A DNA stretch of 9,677 nucleotides from an uncultured Eubacteriales bacterium. Its GTDB lineage: Bacteria > Bacillota > Clostridia > Oscillospirales > Oscillospiraceae. The notes under the pieces are model-generated. The model saw only the letters and a list, made by a program, of their open reading frames with translations. It ran no database searches and was not told the origin of the DNA. A program made the position numbers and the translations under genes. The stretch spans positions 1 through 9,677 of the forward strand of contig ONTN01000037.1 of assembly GCA_900320765.1 (NCBI GenBank). The letters are read 5' to 3'. Below, in pieces: positions 1 to 7,098 of this stretch. Positions within the stretch are counted from its first letter, which is position 1. Each line of letters starts with the position of its first letter.

Positions 1-1007
1 CTCAGTTAATGGGGCTGTACTCCGAGGACGGGGACACGGTGAAGGCCGCCGCCTCATATCTCAGGATCGTCGCCGCCGGATTTCTGCCCTACGCCGTCGG
101 AATGATGGTCTCGACGAGGCTGCGCTGCATGGAAAAGGCTCTTTTACCCCTTATTTTCAGCATCGCCGCAAGCGTTCTGAACACGGGGCTAAACTACGTT
201 CTGATCTTCGGAAAGCTCGGCTTTGCCGCTATGGGCGCTGACGGTGCGGCGCTGGCGACGATTATATCGCAGCTTGTAAGCGCTCTGTTGCTTGTATTCG
301 GGGCGTCGGCAGTCGACCGGAAGTGCGGAGCCGCCTTCCGCTTCTCCCCCGCGCTTACGAAGATGTCCGCCGGGCAGTATCTCGCCATCTTTCTCCCCGT
401 TTTCGTGCTCGAGTTCATGTGGAGCCTGAGCGAGAACGTCTACGCCTCGGTCTACGGCCACATCGGCACCCTCGAATGCGCCGCCATGACGCTGACTTAC
501 CCGATACAGGGCCTCACGATTGGGGCGCTGAGCGGGCTTTCCCAGGCGGCGGGAATACTTATAGGCAAGGAGCTCGGCAAGGGCGATTTCGACTCGGCAT
601 ATAAAAAATCAAAAAGGCTATTATTATACGGGCTCATCGGTTCGTTCATATTAGCCGCCTCCGTTATTCTTCTGATGGGGCTCTACACCGATATATACAA
701 CGTTGAGGACTTTGTTAAGAAGACGGCGCGGAATATACTTATCGTTTTCGCCGCCGTATCGCCCGTTAAGGTGATGAATATGATCCTCGGCGGCGGCATC
801 GTCAAGAGCGGCGGAAAAACGAGGATAGTGATGATAATCGAGCTTTTCGGCACGTGGGGCTTCGGCGTTCCCCTTGCGTTTCTCAGCGCCTACGTCTGGA
901 AGCTCAGCATATCGCTCGTGTACCTCTGCCTCTCGTTTGAGGAGTGCGTGCGGCTCATACTGACGTGGATCATCTTTATAAGGAAAAAGTGGATGCAGAA
1001 GATTTAA
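1..1007 (+). CDS. MATE family efflux transporter, 5' end missing (C-terminal part)
   Basis: This is the C-terminal three quarters of an integral membrane transporter of the MATE (multidrug and toxic compound extrusion) family, which exports small molecules in exchange for Na+ or H+. The reading frame is open to the left edge (codons for Gln and Leu precede the first ATG at 9), so that ATG is internal and about 110 residues are probably missing from a usual length near 450. Visible family features are the segment after the first ATG (LYSEDGDTV, then YLRI), the NYVLIFGKLGFAAMGADGAA stretch typical of the end of the first half, and a second half with repeated hydrophobic segments and SQAAGILIGKELGKGD, which matches the MATE 'G...G...G' loop. 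The protein ends in a basic tail (IRKKWMQKI). The LacI-type gene starts 12 nt downstream, so the two are probably co-transcribed. The substrate cannot be told from sequence. Confidence 0.9.
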   Translation, partial: QLMGLYSEDGDTVKAAASYLRIVAAGFLPYAVGMMVSTRLRCMEKALLPLIFSIAASVLNTGLNYVLIFGKLGFAAMGADGAALATIISQLVSALLLVFGASAVDRKCGAAFRFSPALTKMSAGQYLAIFLPVFVLEFMWSLSENVYASVYGHIGTLECAAMTLTYPIQGLTIGALSGLSQAAGILIGKELGKGDFDSAYKKSKRLLLYGLIGSFILAASVILLMGLYTDIYNVEDFVKKTARNILIVFAAVSPVKVMNMILGGGIVKSGGKTRIVMIIELFGTWGFGVPLAFLSAYVWKLSISLVYLCLSFEECVRLILTWIIFIRKKWMQKI

Positions 1008-1019
1008 GGTGGGGCGCTT

Positions 1020-2030
1020 ATGTGGTCAGAGGGCAAGGTCAGGATCAAGGATATCGCCGACGAGCTCGGCGTCAGCACGGCAACGGTGTCGAACGTCCTC
1101 CACGGGAAGACGGAGAAGATATCGGAGCGCACCGTAAAGGCGGTGGAAAAGAAGCTTGAGGAGCGGGGCTACATTCCCAATATGGCCGCCGCCTTACTCG
1201 CGCGCAATAACTCGCGGATAATCGGCGTCGTCGTAAACGACCATCCCAAGTACGAGGGCCACGTTTTCGAGGATCCCTTTATCTCGGCGGCAGTCAACCA
1301 CCTCTCGGACAGGATCGAGGAGGCGGTCTATTATATGATGCTGAAAAAAGCGAAGCGGGCCTCAGACGCCGTCGTCTTCGCCTCGATGTGGAATCTTGAC
1401 GGTATGGTGCTCATCGGCTTTTGCGAGGACGATTATCAGGACCTGCGCGACAGGATAAGAGTGCCCTTCGTTATCTACGACGGATTCTCGGACGCGCAGG
1501 AACGCTTTGGAAACGTCGTGATCGATGATTTTGACGGCGGCAGGCAGGCCGGAGCTTATCTTAGAAATTTGGGCCACGAAAGAGTCCTCTTTATCTCCGA
1601 TAACGATATCTGTATGGATCATCTCCGATATCTCGGCTTATGCGAGGGTCTTGGACATAAGGCGGAGCTTATGATCGTTCCGATGACAGCGTCCGAGCGC
1701 GAGGAATTCTATCTTGAACGGCTCGAAGCTATCAAAACCTATACCGCCGTTTTCGCGGCCTCAGATTACTACGCTTTGGAGCTTATCAGATTTTTGGTGC
1801 AGAACGGCGTCAGCGTGCCGGGTGATATCTCCGTCATAGGCTTCGACGGCAGCAGGGAGGCGAAAAGCGCCGTACCCCGGCTCACGACGGTATCTCAGGA
1901 TAGTCTCATGCGGGCGGAGGCCGCCGTCAGTCTGCTTTTAAAAATGATTTCAGGAGGCGACGCTGAAAAGACCGTGACTATCCCCGTACAGCTGACCTTA
2001 GGCGAAAGCGTAAGGAAGATAGAATGCTGA
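1020..2030 (+). CDS. LacI family transcriptional regulator
   Basis: This is a 336-residue DNA-binding repressor-type protein of the LacI/GalR family, a usual full length. Residues 8-27 form the N-terminal helix-turn-helix (IKDIADELGVSTATVSNVL), followed by the hinge helix region around 51-62 (YIPNMAAALLAR). The periplasmic-binding-protein-like sensor domain runs from about 66 to 330 and shows the family strings IIGVVV, VIDDFDGG, GHERVLFIS, FAASDYYAL and VPGDISVIGFDG. The ATG at 1020 is preceded by AAGGTGGGG (1006-1014) at a spacing of about 5 nt, which supports this start. It follows the MATE gene by 12 nt, so it may regulate that transporter or itself. It also lies just upstream of the sucrose-type cluster, from which a terminator separates it, and LacI-type regulators often control adjacent sugar genes. 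The effector is not recognisable. The middle of the sensor domain (residues 75-125, with EDPFISA and MWNLDGMVLIGF) is typical of a distinct LacI subgroup rather than of CcpA. Confidence 0.93.
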   Translation: MWSEGKVRIKDIADELGVSTATVSNVLHGKTEKISERTVKAVEKKLEERGYIPNMAAALLARNNSRIIGVVVNDHPKYEGHVFEDPFISAAVNHLSDRIEEAVYYMMLKKAKRASDAVVFASMWNLDGMVLIGFCEDDYQDLRDRIRVPFVIYDGFSDAQERFGNVVIDDFDGGRQAGAYLRNLGHERVLFISDNDICMDHLRYLGLCEGLGHKAELMIVPMTASEREEFYLERLEAIKTYTAVFAASDYYALELIRFLVQNGVSVPGDISVIGFDGSREAKSAVPRLTTVSQDSLMRAEAAVSLLLKMISGGDAEKTVTIPVQLTLGESVRKIEC

Positions 2031-2033
2031 TAA

Positions 2034-2169
2034 AAAGCCTTCCCCTTGGGGGAAGGTGGCTCGGCGGTAGCCGAGACGGATGAGGTCGTACCGTCAATTT
2101 CATCGCTGTGGTAATTCGATCTAACCTCATCAGTCACTTCGTGACAGCTTCCCCAAAGGGGAAGCCTTT
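2034..2169. repeat. MITE-like palindromic repeat built of stacked hairpins
   Basis: The element has near-identical inverted ends: AAAGCCTTCCCC on the left and its counterpart GGGGAAGCCTTT on the right, with one mismatch. Inside are four short perfect hairpins: 2038-2045/2049-2056 (CCTTCCCC/GGGGAAGG), 2060-2065/2070-2075 (CTCGGC/GCCGAG), 2133-2137/2141-2145 (GTCAC/GTGAC) and 2147-2154/2158-2165 (GCTTCCCC/GGGGAAGC). A long-range pair, GATGAGGT (2079-2086) with ACCTCATC (2124-2131), joins the two halves. No transposase is encoded, and I see no clear target-site duplication. The strings GGATGAGG and CCTCATCAGTCAC..GTGAC resemble a repeat found between genes in many clostridial genomes, from my memory of such sequences. 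It begins 3 nt after the regulator's stop codon. It could be a non-autonomous mobile element or an RNA-level stability or termination element. Confidence 0.75.
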
Positions 2170-2181
2170 GTGGAAAATATT

Positions 2182-2214
2182 CAGCCGCCCGAGGCTCCGG
2201 GCGGCTGGATTTTT
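2182..2214 (+). terminator. Intrinsic terminator after the LacI-type gene
   Basis: A perfect 10-bp GC-rich stem (CAGCCGCCCG at 2182-2191 with CGGGCGGCTG at 2198-2207) encloses a 6-nt loop and is followed by GATTTTT. This is a good Rho-independent terminator for the upstream MATE and LacI-type transcript, and it isolates it from the sugar cluster. Confidence 0.85.
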
Positions 2215-2225
2215 CGGCAAAAATC
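2208..2225. promoter_or_regulatory. Candidate operator palindrome
   Basis: GATTTTT and AAAAATC are perfect 7-bp inverted arms around CGGC. The site overlaps the T-run of the preceding terminator and lies about 35 bp upstream of the TATAAT at 2260-2265, so it might bind a regulator such as the neighbouring LacI-type protein. The T-run explanation alone could account for half of it. Confidence is low. Confidence 0.25.
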
Positions 2226-2279
2226 GTAATGTTGTATATTTTCGGCCTTTCTGAATATATATAATTTGTCAAACTGCAC

Positions 2280-2293
2280 TAAAGCCGGCGTAA
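2280..2293. promoter_or_regulatory. Candidate LacI-type operator
   Basis: TAAAGCCGGCGTAA is an imperfect palindrome (5 of 7 pairs match) centred on a CG step, as in many LacI-family operators. It lies 15-28 bp downstream of the perfect TATAAT at 2260-2265, a position where a bound repressor would block transcription. This is inference only: no second copy of the site was found in the window. Confidence 0.2.
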
Positions 2294-2371
2294 TTATTTA
2301 TAGAGAATGTCAATTGATTAAAAATTACCCAGATGCTAAACTCAAGCTATAGAATAATGCGCCGCTCGAGT

Positions 2372-2422
2372 GAGCAGACCGCTTGGCGTACTGCCTTTTA
2401 TATAAGCGGCCCGCTCTTTTTT
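2372..2422 (+). terminator. Leader terminator or attenuator before the amylosucrase gene
   Basis: Arms 2372-2384 and 2404-2416 form a 13-position stem with 11 pairs and two A-C mismatches, enclosing a 19-nt loop and followed directly by TTTTTT (2417-2422). The run of T ends 20 nt before the ATG at 2443. The 5' arm can alternatively be drawn into an upstream fold: CGCC (2360-2363) with GGCG (2385-2388), and GCTC (2364-2367) with GAGC (2372-2375). A terminator in this position inside the leader, with a mutually exclusive upstream pairing, suggests conditional termination, for example by an antiterminator. I recognise no known riboswitch or RAT sequence. Confidence 0.6.
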
Positions 2423-2442
2423 ACTTTATATGAGGTGAGCCT

Positions 2443-4290
2443 ATGACTGACAGATCTCAATGGAACGAGGAGTTTTCCCGAAGGTTCAGCCGCCATGAAA
2501 AGGAGCTTCGCGGGCTCTACCGCGAGCTCTACGGCAACGATGAGAAGGCCTGGGATTACTACCTCGCGGTGCTTTGGCGGGCTTATTCCGAAAGGCCGGA
2601 GAGCCTTTGCGCGCTCGACCGCGAGCGCGAGGCGAAGCCGGACTGGTACAGGGGACATGAGCTTGTCGGCATGCTCACCTACGTAAAGGCCTTCGCGGGT
2701 ACGCTCCAGGGCGTGCGCTCAAAGCTCGACTACATAGAAGAGGCCGGAGTAAACTACCTCCACCTTATGCCGCTTCTTGAGAGCCCGGAGGGCAGGTCGG
2801 ACGGGGGCTACGCCGTCTCCGATTTCAGAAAGGTCCAGCCCGAGCTCGGGACGATGGATGATTTAGCCGAGCTCGCCAGAGACTGCCACAAGCACGGCGT
2901 CTCCCTCTGCCTCGACTTCGTCATGAACCACACGAGCGAGGATCACGAGTGGGCAAGGCGAGCCCGAGCCGGCGAAAAGGAATTTCAGGACCGCTACTTC
3001 TTCTTCGACGACTGGAATATCCCGAACGAATATGAAAAGACCGTGCCTCAGGTATTCCCGACCACGGCGCCCGGCAACTTCACCTGGTGCGACGAGGCGA
3101 AAAAGGTCGTTATGACCTGCTTTTACCCCTATCAGTGGGACTTAAATTACCGCAATCCCGCGGTCATGAACGATATGACCGACAATATGCTGAACCTCAC
3201 GAACCACGGCGTTGACATAATCCGCCTCGACGCAGTTCCGTATATTTGGAAGGAACTCGGAACGAGCTGCCGCAATCTTAAGGAGGTCCACTCCCTCGTC
3301 CGCATAATGCGAATGACCTGCGAGATAGTATGCCCCGGCACCCTGCTTCTGGGCGAGGTAGTTATGGAGCCCTCTAAGGTCGTCCCCTATTTCGGAACGG
3401 TGGACAGACCCGAGTGCCATATGCTCTATAACGTTACGACGATGGCGACGACGTGGCACACGGTGGCGACGAAAAACGTCTCGCTGCTAAAGCACCAGCT
3501 CGGTCAGGTATTCAATCTGCCGAAGGACTACGTTTTCTTAAACTACCTCCGCTGCCACGACGATATCGGCTGGGGTCTCGACTACCCCTATCTCTGGCAG
3601 TTCGGCATGGATGAGGTCGGGCACAAGCGCTTTTTAAACGACTATTTCACGGGCAAGTGGCATGGGAGCGACGCCCGCGGCGAGCTTTACAACGACGATC
3701 TCCGCCTCGGCGACGCGAGGCTCTGTGGCACCACCGCCTCCCTCTGCGGGCTTGAGGCGGCGAGATACGAGCGCGACGACGTTAAGGCCGAGTTTGCCTG
3801 CCGCTACGATATAATGCTCCACGCCTATATGCTCACTCTCTCCGGCGTGCCCGTCCTCTACTCCGGCGACGAGGTCGGCCGCGAGAACGACTACGGATAC
3901 CACAACGACCCCATTAAGTGCGAGGACAGCCGATGGCTGCACAGGGGCGATATGGACTGGGCGGCGGCTGAAAAGAGAAATAAGCGCGGCACGGTGGAAA
4001 ACGAGATCTTCTCCTCCCTCCGCAAGCTTGAAAAGCTCCGCACGAAGCACCGCGTTTTTGACGGAAACGCAGATACCTGGATAATCGAATCGGGCGATTC
4101 CTCCGTTCTCGCCATCGGGCGCTGGTGCCGGGGGCAGAAGCTGATCGCCGTTTTCAACTTCTCGAAGGAGCTCAAAACCGTCCGCATAGGCGAGCACGGC
4201 GACTTTACCGATCTTATGACCGGCAAAAGGCGCGGGGCTATCGCCGTCACTCTCCGTCCAGGCGATTTTGCATGGCTTTTGGGGGCTTAA
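2443..4290 (+). CDS. Amylosucrase-like glycoside hydrolase, family GH13 (subfamily 4 type)
   Basis: This 615-residue cytoplasmic enzyme (no signal peptide) resembles amylosucrase, which transfers the glucosyl part of sucrose to an alpha-1,4-glucan and releases fructose; sucrose hydrolysis is the alternative activity in this subfamily. A helical N-terminal domain (about 1-75) is followed by the (beta/alpha)8 barrel. Expected residues are all present: nucleophile Asp263 (RLDAV), acid/base Glu305 (LLLGEV), His372-Asp373 (RCHDDIGW), and His163 (VMNHT). Asp120 and Tyr123 (SDGGYAVSD) and Arg497 (EDSRWLHR) match the salt bridge and stacking residues that shape the sucrose pocket of Neisseria amylosucrase. 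An insertion at about 375-440 corresponds to its B' domain. The length is close to that enzyme's. GAGGTGAG (2432-2439) precedes the ATG. The gene leads the cluster and is 3 nt from the phosphatase gene. Whether it takes free or phosphorylated sucrose is open. Confidence 0.9.
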   Translation: MTDRSQWNEEFSRRFSRHEKELRGLYRELYGNDEKAWDYYLAVLWRAYSERPESLCALDREREAKPDWYRGHELVGMLTYVKAFAGTLQGVRSKLDYIEEAGVNYLHLMPLLESPEGRSDGGYAVSDFRKVQPELGTMDDLAELARDCHKHGVSLCLDFVMNHTSEDHEWARRARAGEKEFQDRYFFFDDWNIPNEYEKTVPQVFPTTAPGNFTWCDEAKKVVMTCFYPYQWDLNYRNPAVMNDMTDNMLNLTNHGVDIIRLDAVPYIWKELGTSCRNLKEVHSLVRIMRMTCEIVCPGTLLLGEVVMEPSKVVPYFGTVDRPECHMLYNVTTMATTWHTVATKNVSLLKHQLGQVFNLPKDYVFLNYLRCHDDIGWGLDYPYLWQFGMDEVGHKRFLNDYFTGKWHGSDARGELYNDDLRLGDARLCGTTASLCGLEAARYERDDVKAEFACRYDIMLHAYMLTLSGVPVLYSGDEVGRENDYGYHNDPIKCEDSRWLHRGDMDWAAAEKRNKRGTVENEIFSSLRKLEKLRTKHRVFDGNADTWIIESGDSSVLAIGRWCRGQKLIAVFNFSKELKTVRIGEHGDFTDLMTGKRRGAIAVTLRPGDFAWLLGA

Positions 4291-4293
4291 GCT

Positions 4294-5118
4294 ATGGGAA
4301 AGAAACTGATATTTTTGGATATTGACGGCACTCTGACACCGTCCGGGACTAATGTTCCACCTGCAAGCGCCGTCGGCGCGATCAAAAAAGCTCAGGAGAA
4401 CGGGCATAAGGTATTCCTCTGCACGGGGCGTAACCTCGATATGCTCTCCCCCCTTCTCGTCTATGGATTTGACGGGGTGGTCGCGAGCGCGGGCGGGTAC
4501 GTTGCCTGCGGCGACGAGGTACTTTTCGACTGCCCGATGACGCAAAGCCAGCTTGAACGCGCTATGCGTCTTCTCGGCGAGAGCGGAGTATTCCGCACGA
4601 TCGAGGCGAAGGACGCGACCTTTGGCGACGAAAACCTCGGCGAGTTCCTCGCGAATGCAGGAGAGGGCAACTCCGAGCTCGTCCGCTGGCGCAAGGCCTT
4701 GGCGGAAAAGCTGAATATAAAGCCGATGGGCGAGTACGACGGCCGGCCAATTTACAAGGTCGTGGTAATGTGCCTTGACTGGTCGCAGCTTGAGCCGGCA
4801 AAACGCGAGCTCGAGGCGGAATTTGACTTCTGCATCCAGGATCTCGCCGCACGCGGCTGTCTGAACGGGGAGCTTATTAACAGGAAGTTCAATAAGGGCA
4901 CCGGCGTAAAGCTCGCCGCCGAAAGGCTCGGCTTCGATCTTGAGGACACGGTCGGCTTCGGCGACAGCATGAACGACCTCGATATGCTAAAGGTGGTCGG
5001 CACGAGCGTATGCATGGAAAACGGCTCGCCCCAGCTTAAGGCGATGAGCGATATGGTCTGCCCCTCGGTCGAGGAGAACGGCCTTGCCGACGCATTTAAA
5101 AAGCTCGGACTTATATAA
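4294..5118 (+). CDS. Cof-type HAD family phosphatase
   Basis: This 274-residue protein is a cytoplasmic haloacid-dehalogenase-superfamily hydrolase of the Cof type, a family that mostly removes phosphate from sugar phosphates and related small molecules. The four motifs are complete: I, nucleophile Asp9 and Asp11 (LDIDGT); II, Thr44 (LCTGR); III, Lys201 (FNKGTGVK); IV, Asp224 and Asp228 (GFGDSMND). The substrate-selecting cap domain (C2 type) spans about 85-190. Length and motif spacing are normal. The start lies 3 nt after the amylosucrase stop, with GGGGG (4281-4285) inside the upstream gene as the likely ribosome site, which indicates translational coupling. Its position between an amylosucrase-like enzyme and a sucrose-type PTS makes a sugar phosphate such as sucrose-6-phosphate a reasonable guess, but the sequence does not prove a substrate. 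Confidence 0.92.
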   Translation: MGKKLIFLDIDGTLTPSGTNVPPASAVGAIKKAQENGHKVFLCTGRNLDMLSPLLVYGFDGVVASAGGYVACGDEVLFDCPMTQSQLERAMRLLGESGVFRTIEAKDATFGDENLGEFLANAGEGNSELVRWRKALAEKLNIKPMGEYDGRPIYKVVVMCLDWSQLEPAKRELEAEFDFCIQDLAARGCLNGELINRKFNKGTGVKLAAERLGFDLEDTVGFGDSMNDLDMLKVVGTSVCMENGSPQLKAMSDMVCPSVEENGLADAFKKLGLI

Positions 5119-5125
5119 CGTAGAC

Positions 5126-5141
5126 TGCAGCGGAAGCTGTA
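5126..5141 (+). other. Small hairpin between phosphatase and PTS permease genes
   Basis: TGCAGC and GCTGTA form a six-pair stem (one G-U pair) closed by a GGAA tetraloop in the 54-nt gap. It is not followed by a T-run, so it is not a terminator. It could be an RNA processing or stability site, or chance. Confidence 0.3.
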
Positions 5142-5172
5142 AATAATTAAGAAATTTGGAGGAGAAAACGCT

Positions 5173-7047
5173 ATGGCACTTGACTACCGCAAATGCGCCG
5201 AAGAGATATTCTCACATCTCGGCGGACGGGAAAACATCATCAGCGCGGCGCATTGCGCCACCCGCCTGCGCCTCGTTATCGCGGACAATTCCAAGCTCGA
5301 TAAGGAAGCCCTCGAGAACGTTGAAGGCGTAAAGGGAATGTTCGACTCAAACGGTCAGCTCCAGCTAATAATCGGCACCGGCACGGTCAACAAGGTCTAC
5401 GATGAATTTCTCGCGGTGACCGGAATGACAGCCGCAACGAAGGACGAGGTCAAGCAGGCCGCCGCCTCGAAGATGCCGATCTGGAAGAAGATCCTCAAAA
5501 CCCCGGGCGACGTTTTCGTCCCCATTCTGCCCGCTATCGTTGCCTCCGGCCTTATGATGGGTATAGTTGAGGCGATTCCGAAGTTCGCGCCAGCCTTTGG
5601 CAATACCGATCTCTATTCCTTCCTCGATCTCGTTGCGAACACGGCCTTCGCCCTCCTGCCCGTCCTCGTCGCCATCTCCTCCGCCCGCGTTTTCGGCGGA
5701 AACATATTCCTCGGCGCCGTCATCGGCCTTATGATGGTCCACCCCGCACTTCTGAACGCATGGAACGTCGGCACTGCGGAAAACATTCCGACGTGGTCGA
5801 TATTCTTCTATCCGATACAGCAGGTCGGATATCAGGGTCACGTAATCCCGGTAATATTGGCAGTTCTGCTTATGTCGACGCTTGAAAAATGGCTGCATAA
5901 GCACGTACCCGAGATGATAGACCTCTTCGTCACTCCTCTCGTCACCGTCGTTGTCACCGCGTATCTCACCTTCACCGTTATCGGCCCGGTATTCTCCGTG
6001 GTCGAAAACTGGGTCCTTGCCGGAGCGAAATGGCTCATTACCGTGGGCTACGGAGCCGGAGCCGCCGTTATGGGCGCTCTCTATCCGCTCACCGTCGTTA
6101 TGGGCCTGCACCATATGTACAACGTCATTGAGGCCGGTATGATCTCCAGTACAGGCGTCAACACCTGGATGCCTATAGCTACTGCGGCGAATATCGCCCA
6201 GTTCGGCGCCTGCCTTGCCGTCGCCCTCAAGTGCAAGAGCCAGAAGACCAAGTCCGTCGCCCTCCCCTCCTCCCTCTCCGCCTCCCTCGGAATCACCGAG
6301 CCGGCTATATTCGGAATAAACTTCCGCTATATGAAGCCCTTTATCGCCGGCATGATCGGCGGCGCTGTAGGCGCACTCTTCGCCTCGTGGGTAAAGGCGA
6401 CCGACGCTGCCGGAAACGTGGTCGCTTTCGGCGCTACGACCTACGGAGTTACCGGAATTCCCGGAATCCCCGCCATCAATAATATCCCGATGTATCTCCT
6501 GCTTATGCTGATCTCCGCCGGAACCGCTTTCGTTATCACATGGTTTATCTGGAAGGAGGATGCGCCGAAGAAGGCCGCAGCTCCCGCTCCCGAGCCTGAG
6601 GCGATAGAGGCTCCCGCAGTCAGCGTTATCCGCTGTGCCGCCGGAACCGTGCTCCAGCCCGCAAAGGGCGAGGTCATCGCCCGCGAGGATATCCCCGACG
6701 AGACCTTTGCCGAGGGCATTCTCGGCGACGGAGTCGGAATCCGTCCCGTTGACGGAACCGTAGTCGCCCCGTTTGACGGCACCGTAACCTCGGTATTCGG
6801 CACAAAGCACGCCATCACCCTTGAAAAAGGCGGAATGGAGCTTCTTATCCACGTCGGCGTAAACACGGTCAATATGGCGGGCGACGGCTTCGAGGCCTAT
6901 GTCAAGGACGGCGACGAGGTCAAGGCCGGGCAAAAGCTTCTCACCTTCGACTCAGCCAAGATAAAGGCCGCGGGCTATGACGACACCGTAGTAGTCCTGC
7001 TTACGAACTCCGACGACATCGAGGGCGTTGAGTGCGGAGCGAAATAA
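5173..7047 (+). CDS. scrA: PTS sucrose-type permease, EIIBCA fusion
   Basis: This 624-residue inner-membrane protein imports and phosphorylates a sugar using phosphate passed from HPr. Domain order is EIIB, EIIC, EIIA. EIIB (1-85) has the phospho-cysteine Cys28 in AAHCATRLRL. EIIC (about 105-460) is strongly hydrophobic, with the GITEPAIFG signature at 373-381. A flexible Ala/Pro/Glu-rich linker (about 462-485) leads to a glucose-type EIIA (about 490-615), with His545 and the phospho-accepting His560 (LLIHVGVNTV), 15 residues apart as in EIIA-Glc. The EIIB stretch and HPALLNAWNV, VGYQGHVIPV and HHMYNVIEAG agree best with sucrose permeases (ScrA), though trehalose and beta-glucoside members are related. 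GGAGGAG (5158-5164) lies 8 nt before the ATG. The fused EIIA makes it independent of a separate one. Sugar specificity is an inference. Confidence 0.93.
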   Translation: MALDYRKCAEEIFSHLGGRENIISAAHCATRLRLVIADNSKLDKEALENVEGVKGMFDSNGQLQLIIGTGTVNKVYDEFLAVTGMTAATKDEVKQAAASKMPIWKKILKTPGDVFVPILPAIVASGLMMGIVEAIPKFAPAFGNTDLYSFLDLVANTAFALLPVLVAISSARVFGGNIFLGAVIGLMMVHPALLNAWNVGTAENIPTWSIFFYPIQQVGYQGHVIPVILAVLLMSTLEKWLHKHVPEMIDLFVTPLVTVVVTAYLTFTVIGPVFSVVENWVLAGAKWLITVGYGAGAAVMGALYPLTVVMGLHHMYNVIEAGMISSTGVNTWMPIATAANIAQFGACLAVALKCKSQKTKSVALPSSLSASLGITEPAIFGINFRYMKPFIAGMIGGAVGALFASWVKATDAAGNVVAFGATTYGVTGIPGIPAINNIPMYLLLMLISAGTAFVITWFIWKEDAPKKAAAPAPEPEAIEAPAVSVIRCAAGTVLQPAKGEVIAREDIPDETFAEGILGDGVGIRPVDGTVVAPFDGTVTSVFGTKHAITLEKGGMELLIHVGVNTVNMAGDGFEAYVKDGDEVKAGQKLLTFDSAKIKAAGYDDTVVVLLTNSDDIEGVECGAK

Positions 7048-7056
7048 AGTAAACAA

Positions 7057-7068
7057 GCCCATCGGGGC
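7057..7068 (+). other. Short hairpin upstream of the HPr gene
   Basis: GCCC and GGGC form a 4-bp stem around ATCG in the 51-nt gap. No T-run follows. It is too short to assign a role. Confidence 0.2.
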
Positions 7069-7098
7069 ATACACCAATAATATAAGGAGGAAAAACTA

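Larger units (their letters stand above)
2031..2442. other. Intergenic region between the regulator and the sugar cluster
   Basis: This 412-nt gap contains no credible protein gene. From left to right it holds a palindromic repeat (2034-2169), an intrinsic terminator (2182-2214), AT-rich DNA with promoter-like hexamers (about 2226-2360), and a second hairpin-plus-T-run (2372-2422) just before the amylosucrase gene. A perfect TATAAT stands at 2260-2265, but no good -35 box lies 16-18 nt before it. Other loose pairs are TTGATT (2314-2319) with TAAACT (2337-2342), and TTACCC (2325-2330) with TATAGA (2348-2353), each with a 17-nt spacer. The true promoter is therefore not settled. The base composition of 2226-2360 is clearly more AT-rich than the flanking genes, as expected of a regulatory region. 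Confidence 0.7.

Noticed and set aside
9..11. ATG at 9 as the real start of the left MATE gene
   Set aside because: The frame is open upstream to the edge, the protein would lack about a quarter of the family length, and there is no ribosome site.
1895..2272. A 125-codon minus-strand frame running through the palindromic repeat
   Set aside because: It overlaps the regulator's 3' end and consists largely of repeat and hairpin sequence. There is no conserved protein pattern.
3634..4545. A 303-codon open frame on the minus strand across the GH13 and phosphatase genes
   Set aside because: It overlaps two well-supported plus-strand genes, shows no recognisable motifs, and has no ribosome site of its own. 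It reflects codon bias.
5365..6933. A 522-codon open frame on the minus strand
   Set aside because: It is the antisense shadow of the permease gene: its translation is low-complexity and Gly/Asp/Glu-rich, with no domain, and the plus-strand frame has clear PTS motifs.
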